Part shown: piece by piece, positions 45,313 to 53,847 of the stretch
Layout of the letters: the number at the start of each line of letters is the position of its first letter
How positions within the stretch are numbered: position 1 is the stretch's first letter
NCBI RefSeq assembly: GCF_029094545.1
Contig: NZ_CP117835.1
Coordinates: 3,886,001 to 3,950,000 of the forward strand
DNA: 64,000 bases
From: Alkalihalophilus pseudofirmus
Lineage (GTDB): Bacteria > Bacillota > Bacilli > Bacillales > Bacillaceae_D
Direction of reading: 5' to 3'
The notes under the pieces: generated by a model
Told to the model about the DNA's origin: nothing
The model's database searches: none
Seen by the model: the letters and a program-made list of their open reading frames with translations, nothing else
Program-made: the position numbers and the translations under genes

Positions 45313-47217
45313 TTGAATAGTGTATTACCGGTAAGAGACTTGTCATTAACATCGCATATTTTACATGCCTTAAATGAGGCATCTATCATTGCCATTACCG
45401 ACAACAAAGGGACGATTACGTTTGTAAACGATATGTTTTGCAAAATTTCAAAGTATGACAGGGATGAATTGCTAGGACAAAACCATCGAATGCTCAAGTC
45501 TAGTTATCATTCAAGTGATTTCTTTGTACATTTATGGCGAACAATCAGCCGAGGAAAAGTATGGAGAGGCGAGGTAAAAAATAAAGCAAAAGACGGCAGC
45601 TTTTATTGGGTACACACAACCATCGTTCCTTTTCTCGACAGCCGCGGCAAGCCTTATCAGTATGTTTCGATCCGAACAGACATTACCGAACGAAAATGTA
45701 CAGAAGAGTTGTTAAAACGTTCCTTAGACCAACTAGCAAACTCGAATCGAAAGTTACTAGATCATCACCACACTCCATCTCAAACGACAATTCATGATGA
45801 TCTTGGACAATCGATTGATGAAAGCATGGCTGCCTATCCAGAAATCAGGCAGTTAATGACTCAATTTAATGAAATGAACATACGAATTAATCAAGCACGG
45901 AAACGGATTGAACATCAAGCCTATCACGATGCGTTGACAGGACTGCCTAACCGTTATCATATTGAAGAATATTTAAAGCGTTCAATTGAGTACGCCAAAG
46001 TAAACAACTCTTCCCTCACACTTCTTTATCTAGACCTAGACCGCTTTAAACTTGTGAATGATTTACTCGGTCATCAAGTTGGGGACCTTTTGTTAAAGGA
46101 AGTAGCAGAAAAGCTTTCTCAGACGATTTGTGAAAACGGGATGATTGGCAGACAGGGCGGCGATGAATTTCTCATTGTACTAGAGGACATGAATGAAGAG
46201 GAAGTCAGAGCGATTGCAGGACGTATTCTTGATTGTCTTTCCTACCCCTTCGTTTATGCAGGAAAGGAGTTTTTCATTTCACCTAGTATCGGCATCAGCA
46301 TGTTCCCTAAAGATGGAAATGATATTGAGAGTATGATGAAAAACGCCGATACGGCGATGTATATGGCTAAAGAGCGCGGTAAAAATAACTTTCAATTTTA
46401 TTCAAGCGAACCAAGCAGTCTTTTAAGCAGAAGACACCTGCTTGAAAACAAATTAAGAACAGCCCTAAAAAACAAGGAGTTTATCTTGAACTATCAACCT
46501 CAAGTTCATCTGAATTCCCATGAACTTAGAGGGTTTGAAGCTTTAATCAGATGGAATAACCCTGAACTTGGTTTGATAAGCCCCGAGGAATTTATCCCTA
46601 TCGCCGAAGAAACGGGAATAATCACCGATATAGGAACCTGGGTACTTAAAGAGGCCTGCCGCCAGAACAAAGCATGGCAGGAACAAGGATTTGTCAGAGT
46701 TCCTGTTTCTATTAATGTTTCTTCCCAGCAGTTCAGAGACCCAGAATTTGTATGGCACGTATTGAATGTACTAAAAGAATCCAAGCTTCACCCTCAGTAC
46801 CTAGAAATTGAATTAACAGAAAGCACCACTCACCATTTTGTTCACACAGTTGAAAAGCTTCAGCTGATAAAGCAATACGGTATTAAAGTAGCCATTGATG
46901 ATTTTGGGACTGGGTACTCTTCTTTGAGCGCTCTAGACCAGCTTCCCATTGATATCTTAAAAATCGACCGCTCATTCATTAAACATATTTTGACAAACCC
47001 TAATAAGGCAGCGATCGCCAAGACAATTATTGATTTAGGACATAATCTTGATTTTAAAATTATTGCCGAGGGAATTGAAGAATCTTCCCAAGCTGATTTT
47101 CTAAATGAACATCAATGCCATATCGGCCAAGGCTTTCTTTTTCACCCACCCCTGAATCCAACAGACGTTGCACGTCACTACCAACACCTATTTCATGAGA
47201 TACCTTTTTTTAATTGA
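45313..47217 (+). CDS. PAS-GGDEF-EAL cyclic-di-GMP turnover protein
   Basis: A 634-aa cytoplasmic protein with three domains: PAS with C-terminal PAC (about 20-130; NKGTITFVNDMFCKISKYDR), GGDEF (about 205-370; MIGRQGGDEFLIVLED with the motif intact) and EAL (about 385-630; FEALIRWNNPELG, LEIELTES, IDDFGTGYSSLSALDQLP, LKIDRSFI, IIAEGIEE). Both catalytic motifs look complete. No RxxD inhibitory site precedes GGDEF. TTG start at 45313 after AAGGAGGGG. Whether it acts as a cyclase, a phosphodiesterase or both cannot be told. No membrane segment. Confidence 0.94.
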   Translation: MNSVLPVRDLSLTSHILHALNEASIIAITDNKGTITFVNDMFCKISKYDRDELLGQNHRMLKSSYHSSDFFVHLWRTISRGKVWRGEVKNKAKDGSFYWVHTTIVPFLDSRGKPYQYVSIRTDITERKCTEELLKRSLDQLANSNRKLLDHHHTPSQTTIHDDLGQSIDESMAAYPEIRQLMTQFNEMNIRINQARKRIEHQAYHDALTGLPNRYHIEEYLKRSIEYAKVNNSSLTLLYLDLDRFKLVNDLLGHQVGDLLLKEVAEKLSQTICENGMIGRQGGDEFLIVLEDMNEEEVRAIAGRILDCLSYPFVYAGKEFFISPSIGISMFPKDGNDIESMMKNADTAMYMAKERGKNNFQFYSSEPSSLLSRRHLLENKLRTALKNKEFILNYQPQVHLNSHELRGFEALIRWNNPELGLISPEEFIPIAEETGIITDIGTWVLKEACRQNKAWQEQGFVRVPVSINVSSQQFRDPEFVWHVLNVLKESKLHPQYLEIELTESTTHHFVHTVEKLQLIKQYGIKVAIDDFGTGYSSLSALDQLPIDILKIDRSFIKHILTNPNKAAIAKTIIDLGHNLDFKIIAEGIEESSQADFLNEHQCHIGQGFLFHPPLNPTDVARHYQHLFHEIPFFN

Positions 47218-47220
47218 ATT

Positions 47221-47256
47221 AAAAAAAAAGAAACGGCGGAGATAAGCCGTTCTTTT
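47221..47256. terminator. bidirectional terminator, GGDEF-EAL and Lrp genes
   Basis: AAAAAAGAAACGGC and GCCGTTCTTTTTT pair with an 8-nt loop; A- and T-tracts flank both sides between two convergent genes. Confidence 0.88.
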
Positions 47257-47706
47257 TTATTCTTTACTCTCTTTAATCGGCAGAATTGAGCGGTAAGGCA
47301 CAGGGGAGCCTATTACAGTAGAAGTATTAATATTGCCATATGGAATTAAGGTGTCTATTAAAATTCTCATACTATTCATTGACGGTACCGCTGCTTTTAG
47401 GAAATAACTGACGTCCCCTGTCACACGATGGCACTCAATGATTTTCTCTTCTCTTTTCACCATTTCCTCAAACTCTTGCAGCGGAACCTTCAGCCCGCTT
47501 ACGAGAATAATTAGCAGAATTTCTCTCCCTACAGCCTCAAAAGATATACGCGCTGAATATTCTTCGATTATCCCCTTCTCATGCAGCCGCTGCAGCCTTT
47601 CAGACACACTCGGACGGCTGAGGGCCAGCTCTTTTGATAATTCGCTGATTGTTATCCGAGCATTTTGCTGCACTAGTTCGAGTAATTTGATATCTATTTT
47701 GTCCAT
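47257..47706 (-). CDS. Lrp/AsnC-family transcriptional regulator
   Basis: A 149-aa regulator. N-terminal helix-turn-helix ITISELSKELALSRPSVSER (about 18-37), then a RAM ligand-binding domain with VKREEKIIECHRVTGDVSYF. ATG at 47706 is 6 nt after GGGGAG, preferred over the GTG one codon earlier. It is divergent from a YitT-type membrane gene, which may be a target. Effector amino acid unknown. Confidence 0.9.
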   Translation of the reverse strand: MDKIDIKLLELVQQNARITISELSKELALSRPSVSERLQRLHEKGIIEEYSARISFEAVGREILLIILVSGLKVPLQEFEEMVKREEKIIECHRVTGDVSYFLKAAVPSMNSMRILIDTLIPYGNINTSTVIGSPVPYRSILPIKESKE

Positions 47707-47870
47707 CACACTCTCCCCTTTACACTTTGATATAAAACAACTATCAATCTATTCTAAATGAAGGATAAACAAGTTTTATTCCTTCATTATACTATGCAAA
47801 AACGTCCAATCAACGATTAAAATTAAATATATGATATAGTGCGGATTTATATTGAGGAAGGTGTGATTAG

Positions 47871-48503
47871 ATGAAGAAATGGCTGATGATCTTGCTTGCG
47901 ATTGTTATCACAAGTATAGGTGTTATTCTTTTGAAGCATGCAAATATTGTTACGGGCGGAACAGCAGGTCTTTCATTAAGTGTGGCATACTTATTAAGCC
48001 TGCCATTCGGGGTGACGTTCTTCTTAATTAATATTCCATTTTATATTTTCTCAATGATGAGAATGGGCTGGAATTTCACGTTTACCACCATTATTTCTGT
48101 AAGCTTATTATCGGTTGTCACAGGGTTTGACTACTTTTTGCCTGCTTTCACTGTACCGATCTGGGTAGGTGCGGTTGTCGGCGGATTTATAATTGGTATT
48201 GGTCTATCTCTTTTATTTATGAATGGGTCATCTCTTGGTGGAGCCAACATTTTAGCATTGTTCCTTCAGAAACGCTGGAATATTGACCCGGGCAAAACGA
48301 CATTTGCCTTTGATTTCATGGTTGTTTTAACAAGCTTTTATACAGTTGGATTCTTACGCGGTATCGCATCGGTTCTCTCGATAGCCGTTACGGCACGAGT
48401 AATCAGCTACTTTAAAAACGAAATTGCTAGAAGAAGAGAAGAGCCTTCTAAAGAGAAGGTGCTAAAGCAGCAGCCTAAACAGCAAGTTCCAGTAACTGAA
48501 TAG
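47871..48503 (+). CDS. YitT-family membrane protein
   Basis: A 210-aa protein with five or six helices; HANIVTGGTAGLSLSVAYLL and NGSSLGGANILALFLQKRWN are the paired glycine-rich motifs of the YitT family, which may be a transporter fold. The C-terminal 40 residues are charged and cytoplasmic; the usual DUF2179 domain is absent. ATG at 47871 follows GAGGAAGG. Function unknown; divergent from the Lrp regulator. Confidence 0.86.
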   Translation: MKKWLMILLAIVITSIGVILLKHANIVTGGTAGLSLSVAYLLSLPFGVTFFLINIPFYIFSMMRMGWNFTFTTIISVSLLSVVTGFDYFLPAFTVPIWVGAVVGGFIIGIGLSLLFMNGSSLGGANILALFLQKRWNIDPGKTTFAFDFMVVLTSFYTVGFLRGIASVLSIAVTARVISYFKNEIARRREEPSKEKVLKQQPKQQVPVTE

Positions 48504-48516
48504 GTTTGGACGAATA

Positions 48517-48550
48517 AAAACACATTGACTCATAGTCAATGTGTTTTTTA
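48517..48550 (+). terminator. terminator after the YitT-family gene
   Basis: AAAACACATTGAC / GTCAATGTGTTTT with a 5-nt loop and a T-run. Confidence 0.9.
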
Positions 48551-48717
48551 TTTTCGTTGTTTTTGGAATAAGCCCATATGACGCTTCATATAGTCAAGTA
48601 ACGGTAATGGCCTCGCCAATCGTCGTGTTCTCTGCTACATAGAGGCACAACAAAACGCTCCTCGAAGTGAAGTAAAACCTCAAAAGACATACATCAACTT
48701 TGAATGGAGGTGGAGAA

Positions 48718-49149
48718 ATGGCAGTGATAAAGACGTCTTCAAGCGATATTGATATGCTCGCTCGGCTGATGCGTGCAGAGGCCGAAGGTGAAGGAGAAAT
48801 CGGTATGATGGCAGCAGGAAATGTCATGGTTAACAGGGTGAGGGTTGGCTGTCTCGACTTTACAGATGTTACCTCAGTCCCCCAAATGGCCTTTCAGTCG
48901 CCAGGTGGCTTTGAAGCGGTACAAAAAAGCTATTTCTATCAACATGCGAGAGAACGGGATAAACGGCTTGCAAGACGCGCAGTGGCAGGAGAACGCACAC
49001 ATCCTGCAGAGTTTGCATTATGGTTCTTCAGGCCAGACGGCGCCTGCCCAGCACAGTGGTGGGGTCAATGGAACTCCGGACGCTACAAAGCACATTGCTT
49101 CTATACACCATTAGCATCCGAATGCCCAGAAGTATACTCAACGTATTAA
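48718..49149 (+). CDS. cwlJ: spore cortex-lytic cell wall hydrolase
   Basis: A 143-aa member of the SleB/CwlJ hydrolase family (Hydrolase_2), a coat-localised cortex-lytic enzyme used in germination. MLARLMRAEAEGEGEIGMMA carries the catalytic Glu; MAAGNVMVNRVRVGC and CPAQWWGQWNSGRYKAHCFY complete the domain. No signal peptide, as for CwlJ. ATG at 48718 follows TGGAGG. In B. subtilis cwlJ is followed directly by gerQ; here a 265-nt repeat-bearing gap separates them. A good sigma-E promoter was not found. Confidence 0.93.
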   Translation: MAVIKTSSSDIDMLARLMRAEAEGEGEIGMMAAGNVMVNRVRVGCLDFTDVTSVPQMAFQSPGGFEAVQKSYFYQHARERDKRLARRAVAGERTHPAEFALWFFRPDGACPAQWWGQWNSGRYKAHCFYTPLASECPEVYSTY

Positions 49150-49259
49150 TGAGAAAAGCGGAGGGGTTCGTTTAGGTATGAGGGGGATGGAGCTTTGACA
49201 ATGAGAAGCGCTCTTTGCTTCGTTTGGCAAAGTGAAGCCGCTGATTACCTGAATCCTGC

Positions 49260-49395
49260 AGCTAGACAAGAAAAGCGGAGTCGACTGGGCTGGCTTGCGG
49301 AAATATGAGGGGCAGCGATATGAAGACGCTTTTTGTCTTCATTCGATGCACCGTTATTTCCCGCAAGGCAAGGAGCCAAAGCTAGGCACGTAAAG
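49260..49395 (+). repeat. dispersed structured repeat, copy 2, between cwlJ and gerQ
   Basis: Matches the reverse strand of 2170-2310. The outer stem pairs 49292-49305 (GGCTTGCGGAAATA) with 49355-49369 (TATTTCCCGCAAGGC), and the inner 7-bp hairpin pairs TGAAGAC (49321-49327) with GTCTTCA (49335-49341). It ends about 20 nt before gerQ, whose ribosome site lies just past its right flank. The rest of the gap (49150-49260) holds related GAAAAGCGGAG-type sequence and no gene. Confidence 0.8.
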
Positions 49396-49414
49396 AGAAA
49401 AGGGGCGATAAATA

Positions 49415-49939
49415 GTGTATCAATCATGGAATCAACAATCACCACAGCAGCAACCAGATAATAAAGACTTCATTAATCAACAGGCTTTTACCCAGCAAAT
49501 GCAAGGAGCTCAAATGCAGCAACAGCAACCAATGATGCAGCAACAACAGCCAATGATGCAGCCGCAAGGAGGACAGTTTTTCTCTGCTCAAAACTATCAA
49601 GTACCTGGTTTTGTTCAACAGCAATTTGGAGGCACAGGAATGCTGCCGCTTGAGCAATCATTTATAGAAAATATTCTACGTTTAAACCGAGGAAAAATTG
49701 GTACTTTTTATATGACCTTTGAAAATAATTCCGAGTGGAATGCCATGATCTTTAGAGGGCGTGTAGAAGAAGCAGGCCGTGATCATATTGTGATCAGCGA
49801 CCCAGATACAGGCATGTACTATTTACTGTTAATGGTTAATTTAGATTATGTAACATTTGATGAGCCGATTGAATATGAATATCCATTTAACAGCGGCCAA
49901 GGTGCCCAGTTAGCCCAATATTCGCCAAGGCCAGAATAA
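49415..49939 (+). CDS. gerQ: spore coat protein GerQ
   Basis: A 174-aa coat protein needed for CwlJ to locate and work in germination; in B. subtilis it is cross-linked by transglutaminase. The N-terminal half is Gln/Met-rich (MQQQQPMMQQQQPMMQPQGG), the C-terminal half is the conserved domain (SFIENILRLNRGKIGTFYMT and HIVISDPDTGMYYLLLMVNL). GTG start at 49415 after AAAAGGGG. The Gln-rich tract could vary in length by repeat slippage. Confidence 0.94.
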   Translation: MYQSWNQQSPQQQPDNKDFINQQAFTQQMQGAQMQQQQPMMQQQQPMMQPQGGQFFSAQNYQVPGFVQQQFGGTGMLPLEQSFIENILRLNRGKIGTFYMTFENNSEWNAMIFRGRVEEAGRDHIVISDPDTGMYYLLLMVNLDYVTFDEPIEYEYPFNSGQGAQLAQYSPRPE

Positions 49940-49948
49940 TAGACAACG

Positions 49949-49977
49949 AGACGCTTTGAAGAAGGCGTCTTTTTTTA
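49949..49977 (+). terminator. gerQ terminator
   Basis: AGACGC / GCGTCT, 6-bp stem with a 10-nt loop followed by TTTTTTTA. Confidence 0.8.
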
Positions 49978-50073
49978 TTACCTTTGTAAATACGCGCAAA
50001 ATTTGGAATTAAATGCTAAACTGTAAGAAGTATTTAATAGTCACATGAATATACAAAGATATGAGGTTCTGCA

Positions 50074-50565
50074 ATGAAAAGACACTTTATTTTATTGTTT
50101 ATTAGCATTCTAATGAGCGGTTTATTCTTTTATATCTTTAATCTATCCACCCCTCCCCCTGGTTCTGTGTCAGGAAACGGAAATCCTTTGCTTTTACTTA
50201 TACCTATTTTAGTTATTCTTTTCGTTGGTTTCATTTTTTCAATGATAAAGGTCATCGAACATTTTAGAGTTAGTATTCGTGCAGTTACGATCACGATGAT
50301 GGCGCTACTCCTTCATTGGTTAGTTGGATTAACTTATCAACGTACTGCATTTGATAATTATCGTGAAGTCTTGGCTGAGGCGTATCAAAAGGAATGGGGC
50401 TATGTTGATTGGTATTACATTGAGCAGATAACTTCTTCTTTGCTCTCTGTGCATACAAATAAGCTCTATTTTAACCTAAACACCTATATCATGTTTCTTA
50501 CTCTTTCCCTGTTCCTTTCCTTGGCATATATTTTAGTGAAACGTTATGCCTTAATGAAACATTAA
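50074..50565 (+). CDS. hypothetical four-helix membrane protein
   Basis: A 163-aa protein I do not recognise. Four hydrophobic segments (residues about 5-24, 38-59, 69-87 and 137-157). A Pro-rich turn (STPPPGSVSG) lies between helices 1 and 2, and a polar, aromatic segment (YQKEWGYVDWYYIEQITSSL) lies between helices 3 and 4. ATG at 50074 follows GAGG. Terminator directly after. No operon partner; function unknown. Confidence 0.75.
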   Translation: MKRHFILLFISILMSGLFFYIFNLSTPPPGSVSGNGNPLLLLIPILVILFVGFIFSMIKVIEHFRVSIRAVTITMMALLLHWLVGLTYQRTAFDNYREVLAEAYQKEWGYVDWYYIEQITSSLLSVHTNKLYFNLNTYIMFLTLSLFLSLAYILVKRYALMKH

Positions 50566-50566
50566 T

Positions 50567-50593
50567 AAAAACGCGCAGCTTAGCGCGTTTTTA
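50567..50593. terminator. bidirectional terminator before ywdK
   Basis: AAAAACGCGC / GCGCGTTTTT with a 6-nt loop; T-tracts on both strands serve the convergent hypothetical gene and ywdK. Confidence 0.85.
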
Positions 50594-50625
50594 TTTATGA
50601 GGTATCTACATCTATCAACTATTTA

Positions 50626-51000
50626 TTACAAGCCTCTAACAGCGGCAACCCCTAAGAGCACCCAGCCGACAATAAATGCTAATCCGCCAATCGGTGTAAT
50701 CGCTCCAAGTTTAGTAATGCCTGTTAACGCCATGGCATACAAGCTTCCTGAGAATAAAATAATTCCAATAAGAAAACTCCAGCCTGCCCCGTTTAACATG
50801 CTTGATGAAGTCAGTTTCAGTGCTACGATCCCAACAATTAATAATCCAATCCCATGTATCATATGATATTGCACGCCTGTTTGGTAATTTTTCATCATAC
50901 GCTCTGATAAACGCGGCTCAAGTCCATGTGCCCCAAATGCTCCAATCGCTACAGACAATGCCATAACAATACTGCCTAGTAAAATAAATAGTTTAGCCAT
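50626..51000 (-). CDS. ywdK: DUF423 membrane protein (YwdK)
   Basis: A 124-aa protein with four helices; VAIGAFGAHGLEPRLSERMM, YQTGVQYHMIHGIGLLIVGI and GAITPIGGLAFIVGWVLLGV are the DUF423 signature. ATG at 51000 follows AAGGAGTG. Function unknown; its place between gerQ and ywdI agrees with B. subtilis. Confidence 0.9.
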   Translation of the reverse strand: MAKLFILLGSIVMALSVAIGAFGAHGLEPRLSERMMKNYQTGVQYHMIHGIGLLIVGIVALKLTSSSMLNGAGWSFLIGIILFSGSLYAMALTGITKLGAITPIGGLAFIVGWVLLGVAAVRGL

Positions 51001-51172
51001 CTTTACACTCCTTACCACTACAATCTAATGTTGTTTTAAGAATAGCACACTAATGTCTAAAACAAAATTTCAAAGTGAAAATTAAACAAATTGCCATTTT
51101 CTAAGTTTTTTCATGTGAAACATTTGGAAAAATCAGATAAACTGACAGAAAAGAAGTAATAGGAGGAGTTAG

Positions 51173-51790
51173 ATGAGTAAATTGAACATTCGCCCATATA
51201 CATTAGAGGATTATGAAGGGTTGCTTGATGTTCAGAAAGAAGCATTCCCGCCGCCTTTTCCTGAGGAATTGTGGTGGAGCAAGGAACAAATAAGATCGCA
51301 TGTGGAAACATTTCCAAAGGGAGCTCTTGTCGCTGAGATTGATGGAGTAATCGTCGGGTCAGCTACCTCCCTTATTATTCAATATACTGGCGAGCCGCAC
51401 ACCTGGGATGAGGTAAGTGACAAAGGCTTTATTCGCCGCAGCCATAATCCACACGGGGACAGCTTATACGGAATTGATGTCTGTGTAAGACCTAGTTATC
51501 GTGGCCGAGGGATTGCAGGTGCCCTGTACGAAGCAAGAAAAGAGGTTGTGGAAGAGCTTGAACTCACCCGATTCTTAGCTGGCTGCAGAGTTCCTAATTA
51601 TCATGAATATGCTCAGCACTTAGATATTGATTCCTACATTAAAAAGGTACATTCAGGCGAGATTCACGACCTTGTTTTATCGTTCATGATCAAACAAGGT
51701 CTGACTCCTCTGCAAGCTCTGCCGAATTATTTAGATGATGATGAGTCTCTTGACTACGCGGTTTTAGTTGAATGGCAAAACAAACTATAA
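51173..51790 (+). CDS. GNAT-family acetyltransferase
   Basis: A 205-aa GNAT protein with the acetyl-CoA motif GIDVCVRPSYRGRGIAGALY (about 102-121) and an N-terminal IRPYTLEDYEGLLDVQKEAF. The segment EPHTWDEVSDKGFIRRSHNP is an insertion found in GNATs related to those fused to or paired with carbon-nitrogen hydrolases. ATG at 51173 after AGGAGG. Substrate unknown. Confidence 0.83.
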   Translation: MSKLNIRPYTLEDYEGLLDVQKEAFPPPFPEELWWSKEQIRSHVETFPKGALVAEIDGVIVGSATSLIIQYTGEPHTWDEVSDKGFIRRSHNPHGDSLYGIDVCVRPSYRGRGIAGALYEARKEVVEELELTRFLAGCRVPNYHEYAQHLDIDSYIKKVHSGEIHDLVLSFMIKQGLTPLQALPNYLDDDESLDYAVLVEWQNKL

Positions 51791-52303
51791 TCATAGGCTA
51801 GGAAAAAGATAAAATGTTCCTGCAAATAACACGGTTGTCCAGATTAACGACCAGTGAACGGCTCCTTCCACACGCTTTTCATCAAAACGGCTCTTATGGA
51901 TCAGTGAAAAGATAAACAAGTATGTCATAAACAAAAACACACTGCCTAATAAGTAGAGAAGAAAACGAAATTGTTCTACCCAGGCAAATAAAGGGCCGAT
52001 TGTGGCCATCACAAGAAAAAGAACAGTAGATGCAATTGCAATCAAAAAGGAAACTTGAGGCATTTTCAGCCATGCTTTATGACGAAAAATGTCTCTATTC
52101 TTTTTGGCTTCAAATAGAAATAATAAATAAACACCGATTAAAATAATTATGTAGACAATGAGAGTAGAAAAGCTGCTGTTAACAGCTGGCTCACCAGCAG
52201 TAGGCGGCTGGATGGTACGAGAGCTCACCATTCTCTCTAACATAAACATAAATAAGATTACATTTGCAATGACAAGAATTTGAAAAGTAGACCATTTAGC
52301 CAT
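51791..52303 (-). CDS. hypothetical membrane protein
   Basis: A 170-aa protein I do not recognise, with five hydrophobic segments (about 8-24, 48-66, 84-105, 112-133 and 148-168) and short polar loops (KKNRDIFRHKAWLKMPQ). It starts MAKWSTFQILVIANVILFMF. Its stop abuts that of the convergent GNAT gene with no terminator between. Function unknown. Confidence 0.72.
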   Translation of the reverse strand: MAKWSTFQILVIANVILFMFMLERMVSSRTIQPPTAGEPAVNSSFSTLIVYIIILIGVYLLFLFEAKKNRDIFRHKAWLKMPQVSFLIAIASTVLFLVMATIGPLFAWVEQFRFLLYLLGSVFLFMTYLFIFSLIHKSRFDEKRVEGAVHWSLIWTTVLFAGTFYLFPSL

Positions 52304-52421
52304 AGTATGTTGGCTGCTCCCCTCTCTATAAGATCACGCTTCTCTATATAGACGCATTAACCTCCTTGTCGGTTTCACTTTTTTCAATATTTGGTGAATA
52401 AATCCTTTATATACAAAATAA

Positions 52422-52450
52422 AACCCGCCCCATTCTTCTTGGAGCAGGTT
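52422..52450 (-). terminator. ywdI terminator
   Basis: On the minus strand AACCTGCTCC pairs imperfectly with GGGGCGGGTT, followed by TTATTTTG. Confidence 0.65.
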
Positions 52451-52453
52451 TGA

Positions 52454-52744
52454 CTAAAAGTCGAGTAGATTATCTTTGGGCGGAGCTGGCTCATTTTGCT
52501 GCACGGAAGTTGAAATAATTTTTGTCTCGTTTGGATAAGTAGCTTGAACTGGTGTATGTGCATATGAAGCCTCAGGTATTTCTGTCTGCTTGGCAGAGGT
52601 TCCGCTTTTAATGAGCTGGCAATGAGATTCAATCACGGCAGTATACTCACGAATTGCCGAGACATCGCCCCTATCAACAGCTTCACGCAAACGACTTACC
52701 TGCTCTTCCATCTGATTGACGATCGATTTTACTGAAATATTCAT
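52454..52744 (-). CDS. ywdI: YwdI-family protein (DUF5327)
   Basis: A 96-aa protein with a short helical N-terminal coil (MNISVKSIVNQMEEQVSRLR) followed by RGDVSAIREYTAVIESHCQL and a polar tail ending PKDNLLDF, as in YwdI of Bacillus. ATG at 52744 after GAGGTG. In B. subtilis ywdI lies directly by ung; here about 8 kb of other genes separate them. Function unknown. Confidence 0.8.
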   Translation of the reverse strand: MNISVKSIVNQMEEQVSRLREAVDRGDVSAIREYTAVIESHCQLIKSGTSAKQTEIPEASYAHTPVQATYPNETKIISTSVQQNEPAPPKDNLLDF

Positions 52745-52813
52745 AACTGACACCTCTCTTTTCTCTTCCCATATTATCATATGGAGAACATAAAAAGACA
52801 ACCATCACGCAGG

Positions 52814-53068
52814 TTACACATCCTGCACGTTGGCTGCCAAAATAGTCTTTATACCGGCTACATTAATGCCCTGTTCAATATAGGATTTAATTAATCTAAA
52901 TCTTTCAATGTCTTCTAACGAAAACATTCGTTGGTTTCCTTCATTTCGCACCGGTTTAATTAATCCTTGTTCCTCGTAGTAACGGATCTGCCTTGCTGTA
53001 AGACTGGTCATCTCCATCACGACACGAATCGGAAAACAGGCTTTCTTTTTAGAAACCGTCGGATCCAC
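52814..53068 (-). CDS. short MerR-family regulator resembling GlnR/TnrA
   Basis: An 84-aa protein that is almost only a winged-helix domain: FPIRVVMEMTSLTARQIRYY, then EEQGLIKPVRNEGNQRMFSL and YIEQGINVAGIKTILAAN. This pattern is very close to the GlnR/TnrA DNA-binding domain. GlnR (about 135 aa) and TnrA (about 110 aa) have a C-terminal tail that senses feedback-inhibited glutamine synthetase; here only a few residues follow, so that sensor tail is missing or very short. GTG start at 53068. The gene follows the exonuclease gene of the amt cluster. Confidence 0.85.
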   Translation of the reverse strand: MDPTVSKKKACFPIRVVMEMTSLTARQIRYYEEQGLIKPVRNEGNQRMFSLEDIERFRLIKSYIEQGINVAGIKTILAANVQDV

Positions 53069-53104
53069 ACCCTCCCCTCCTTTATCAACCCTATATTTTT
53101 AAAA

Positions 53105-53842
53105 CTATTTTTTTAATGTTGCTAAATAAATATAAATCTCGCGTAACGTCGAAAATCCTTTCTCTTGTGCAAGCTCTAAGCACTGACCCCACAGTTGGGC
53201 TGTCATTTTCGCATCGTAGAGGGCATGATGCCTCGTTGTAATAGGAATATTGTAGTAGATGCAGCATTCATCTAAGGTTACAAGATCTTCATCGTGAGCA
53301 ACCACCCTTGTAAGGAAAGTTGTATCAATGATTCGGTGGGCAAACGGCATCCTCATTAGCTGCCACGTCATATGAGACATAAAACGTTTTTCATGAGTAG
53401 CATGATGAGCAACTAAAGTTCCGCCGCCGACAAATTCATAAAAATTATTTAATACATCTATTAATGGTCTTGAAGATTGGAGCTCTTCTAACGTAAGACC
53501 TGTAAGCAACAGTACATCTGAAGACGGTTCTTTCTTACATTGCACTGTAGAATAAAAACTCTCTTCGAAAAGCACCTCAGCTCCTTTCATCTTTACGGCC
53601 CCTATTGAGAGTATTTCGTCTCCTTTGTCGGGAAAGAAGCCGCTGGTTTCTAAATCAAAAACTATAAAAGAAAGGGAATGAAGAGGCTGATCGAGTACGT
53701 CATCATTTTTTAATTCTCTTTGAATCTGCCTCAGCCTTGCTAAGCCTTCAGCTTGTGAGCTTTGCAAGGTCGAAGCATACATACTTGGGCTTAATTTAGT
53801 TGATAGCTGTTTGACTAATTGCACCATATGGTTCATTACCAT
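53105..53842 (-). CDS. DnaQ-like 3'-5' exonuclease
   Basis: A 245-aa DEDDh exonuclease. Motif I is FIVFDLETSGFFPDKGDEIL, motif II is in VAHHATHEKRFMSHMTWQLM and motif III is HALYDAKMTAQLW. It resembles the stand-alone epsilon-type exonuclease often paired with DUF294 proteins. The start is uncertain: TTG at 53851 overlaps the upstream stop, while ATG at 53842 is 9 nt from AAGGG and is preferred. Translationally close-coupled to the DUF294 gene. The substrate (DNA, RNA or a small nucleotide) is not known. Confidence 0.88.
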   Translation of the reverse strand: MVMNHMVQLVKQLSTKLSPSMYASTLQSSQAEGLARLRQIQRELKNDDVLDQPLHSLSFIVFDLETSGFFPDKGDEILSIGAVKMKGAEVLFEESFYSTVQCKKEPSSDVLLLTGLTLEELQSSRPLIDVLNNFYEFVGGGTLVAHHATHEKRFMSHMTWQLMRMPFAHRIIDTTFLTRVVAHDEDLVTLDECCIYYNIPITTRHHALYDAKMTAQLWGQCLELAQEKGFSTLREIYIYLATLKK

Positions 53843-53847
53843 GAGGA

